This document shows positions 63,659-64,000 of a stretch of DNA of 64,000 nucleotides, piece after piece (position 1 is the stretch's first letter; the number at the start of each line of letters is the position of its first letter). A model generated the notes under the pieces. That model was not told where the DNA came from. It worked only from the letters and a program-made list of their open reading frames with translations, and searched no databases. The stretch lies in contig NZ_KB849627.1 in the NCBI RefSeq assembly GCF_000368685.1, positions 334,963-398,962 of the forward strand. The letters are read 5' to 3'. The position numbers and the translations under genes were made by a program. This DNA is from Acinetobacter baylyi DSM 14961 = CIP 107474 (GTDB lineage Bacteria > Pseudomonadota > Gammaproteobacteria > Pseudomonadales > Moraxellaceae).

Positions 63659-64000
63659 TTAAGCGTCTACTTCTATAATTTCAAAATCATGGGTAATGAC
63701 AACGCCACCATCGGTCAGCATTTTACTAGCGGAACAATATTTCTCTGCAGAAAGTTCAATAGCTTTCGCCACTTGTTTTTCTTTAATTTGTTTGCCAGTC
63801 ACGACAAAGTGTAAATGGATTTTGGTAAATACAGCAGGAATCGTATCTGCTCGCTCTGCCTGAAGCTGACATACAACATCCGTCACATCTTGACGCGCTT
63901 TCTTTAAAATAGTCACAATATCAAACGAAGCACACCCACCAAGTCCCATTAAAATCAATTCCATAGGACGTGGACCACGGTTTTCACCACCATATGCGGC
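63659..64000 (-). CDS. OsmC-family peroxidase-like protein (N-terminus beyond window)
   Basis: Partial, 113 codons. The frame continues open past an internal ATG at 63964 to the window edge (AAYGGENRGPRP before MELILMGLGGCAS), as in full-length OsmC proteins, so the true start lies beyond 64000. The peroxidatic Cys is in GGCASFD; the second Cys is in EKYCSAS. The family reduces organic hydroperoxides; the YhfA subgroup is also possible given the VxIxxRE-like ending. Confidence 0.88.
   Translation of the reverse strand, partial: AAYGGENRGPRPMELILMGLGGCASFDIVTILKKARQDVTDVVCQLQAERADTIPAVFTKIHLHFVVTGKQIKEKQVAKAIELSAEKYCSASKMLTDGGVVITHDFEIIEVDA

Overview
The window reads as chromosomal DNA of an Acinetobacter-type gammaproteobacterium. 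The evidence is low GC, a gspL-gspM pair standing alone (type II secretion genes are scattered in this genus), an E. coli-ordered astCADBE operon, a pyrB-pyrC' pair, and a cyanophycin operon of the kind known in Acinetobacter. I see no insertion sequence, phage, CRISPR array, rRNA or tRNA. Genus is an inference from gene content. Both window edges cut genes: a hydroxyacid reductase on the left and an OsmC-like protein on the right.

Layout. 1-20.8 kb is mostly housekeeping: a ghrB-like reductase, a possible DNA polymerase III psi subunit, an M48 protein with a broken zinc motif, pyrD-cvpA-purF, gspL-gspM, sixA, gpsA, a nitroreductase, an RhlB-type helicase, a cold-shock protein, tusA, rpoH, thiS-thiG, a GST, an ExeM/NucH nuclease and trmB. 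20.8-33.1 kb is an accessory metabolic region: a hydroxyacid dehydrogenase, a LysR regulator, a GbuA-type ureohydrolase, an operon for a TIM-barrel protein, an Fe(II)/2-oxoglutarate oxygenase and an ABC importer, a second LysR regulator, a class II aldolase, an HD-domain protein of the PhnZ-like kind, and a porin. 33.3-40.0 kb holds the arginine succinyltransferase operon with a divergent Lrp/AsnC regulator. 40.1-49.3 kb is a cyanophycin operon: permease, universal stress protein, cyanophycin synthetase, two-domain cyanophycinase, PIN-like acidic protein and a CphZ-type dipeptide hydrolase. 50-64 kb returns to housekeeping: methyltransferase, DUF2520 protein, lipoprotein, pyrC', pyrB, rlmKL, ilvD, clpB, GNAT and OsmC.

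How the genes work together. About 28 kb is centred on arginine and guanidino compounds. Cyanophycin stores Arg and Asp; cyanophycinase and CphZ release them; AST converts arginine to glutamate; a GbuA-type enzyme hydrolyses a guanidino acid. The most notable new observation is a palindrome (TTAGTTT-N10-AAACTAA) found three times, all intergenic: before gbuA, before the oxygenase/ABC operon, and before the adjacent LysR gene. The first two lie in 51-bp promoter blocks that match at 43 positions and sit at the same distance from their start codons. This links the ureohydrolase to the uptake/oxygenase operon 4 kb away as a probable LysR-controlled regulon for an unidentified, possibly guanidino, substrate. 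A second notable set of signals lies in the 713-bp leader of the cyanophycin operon: three ATCAAAAT repeats at exact 20-bp spacing, a 27-bp near-palindrome, and a hairpin next to the first start codon.
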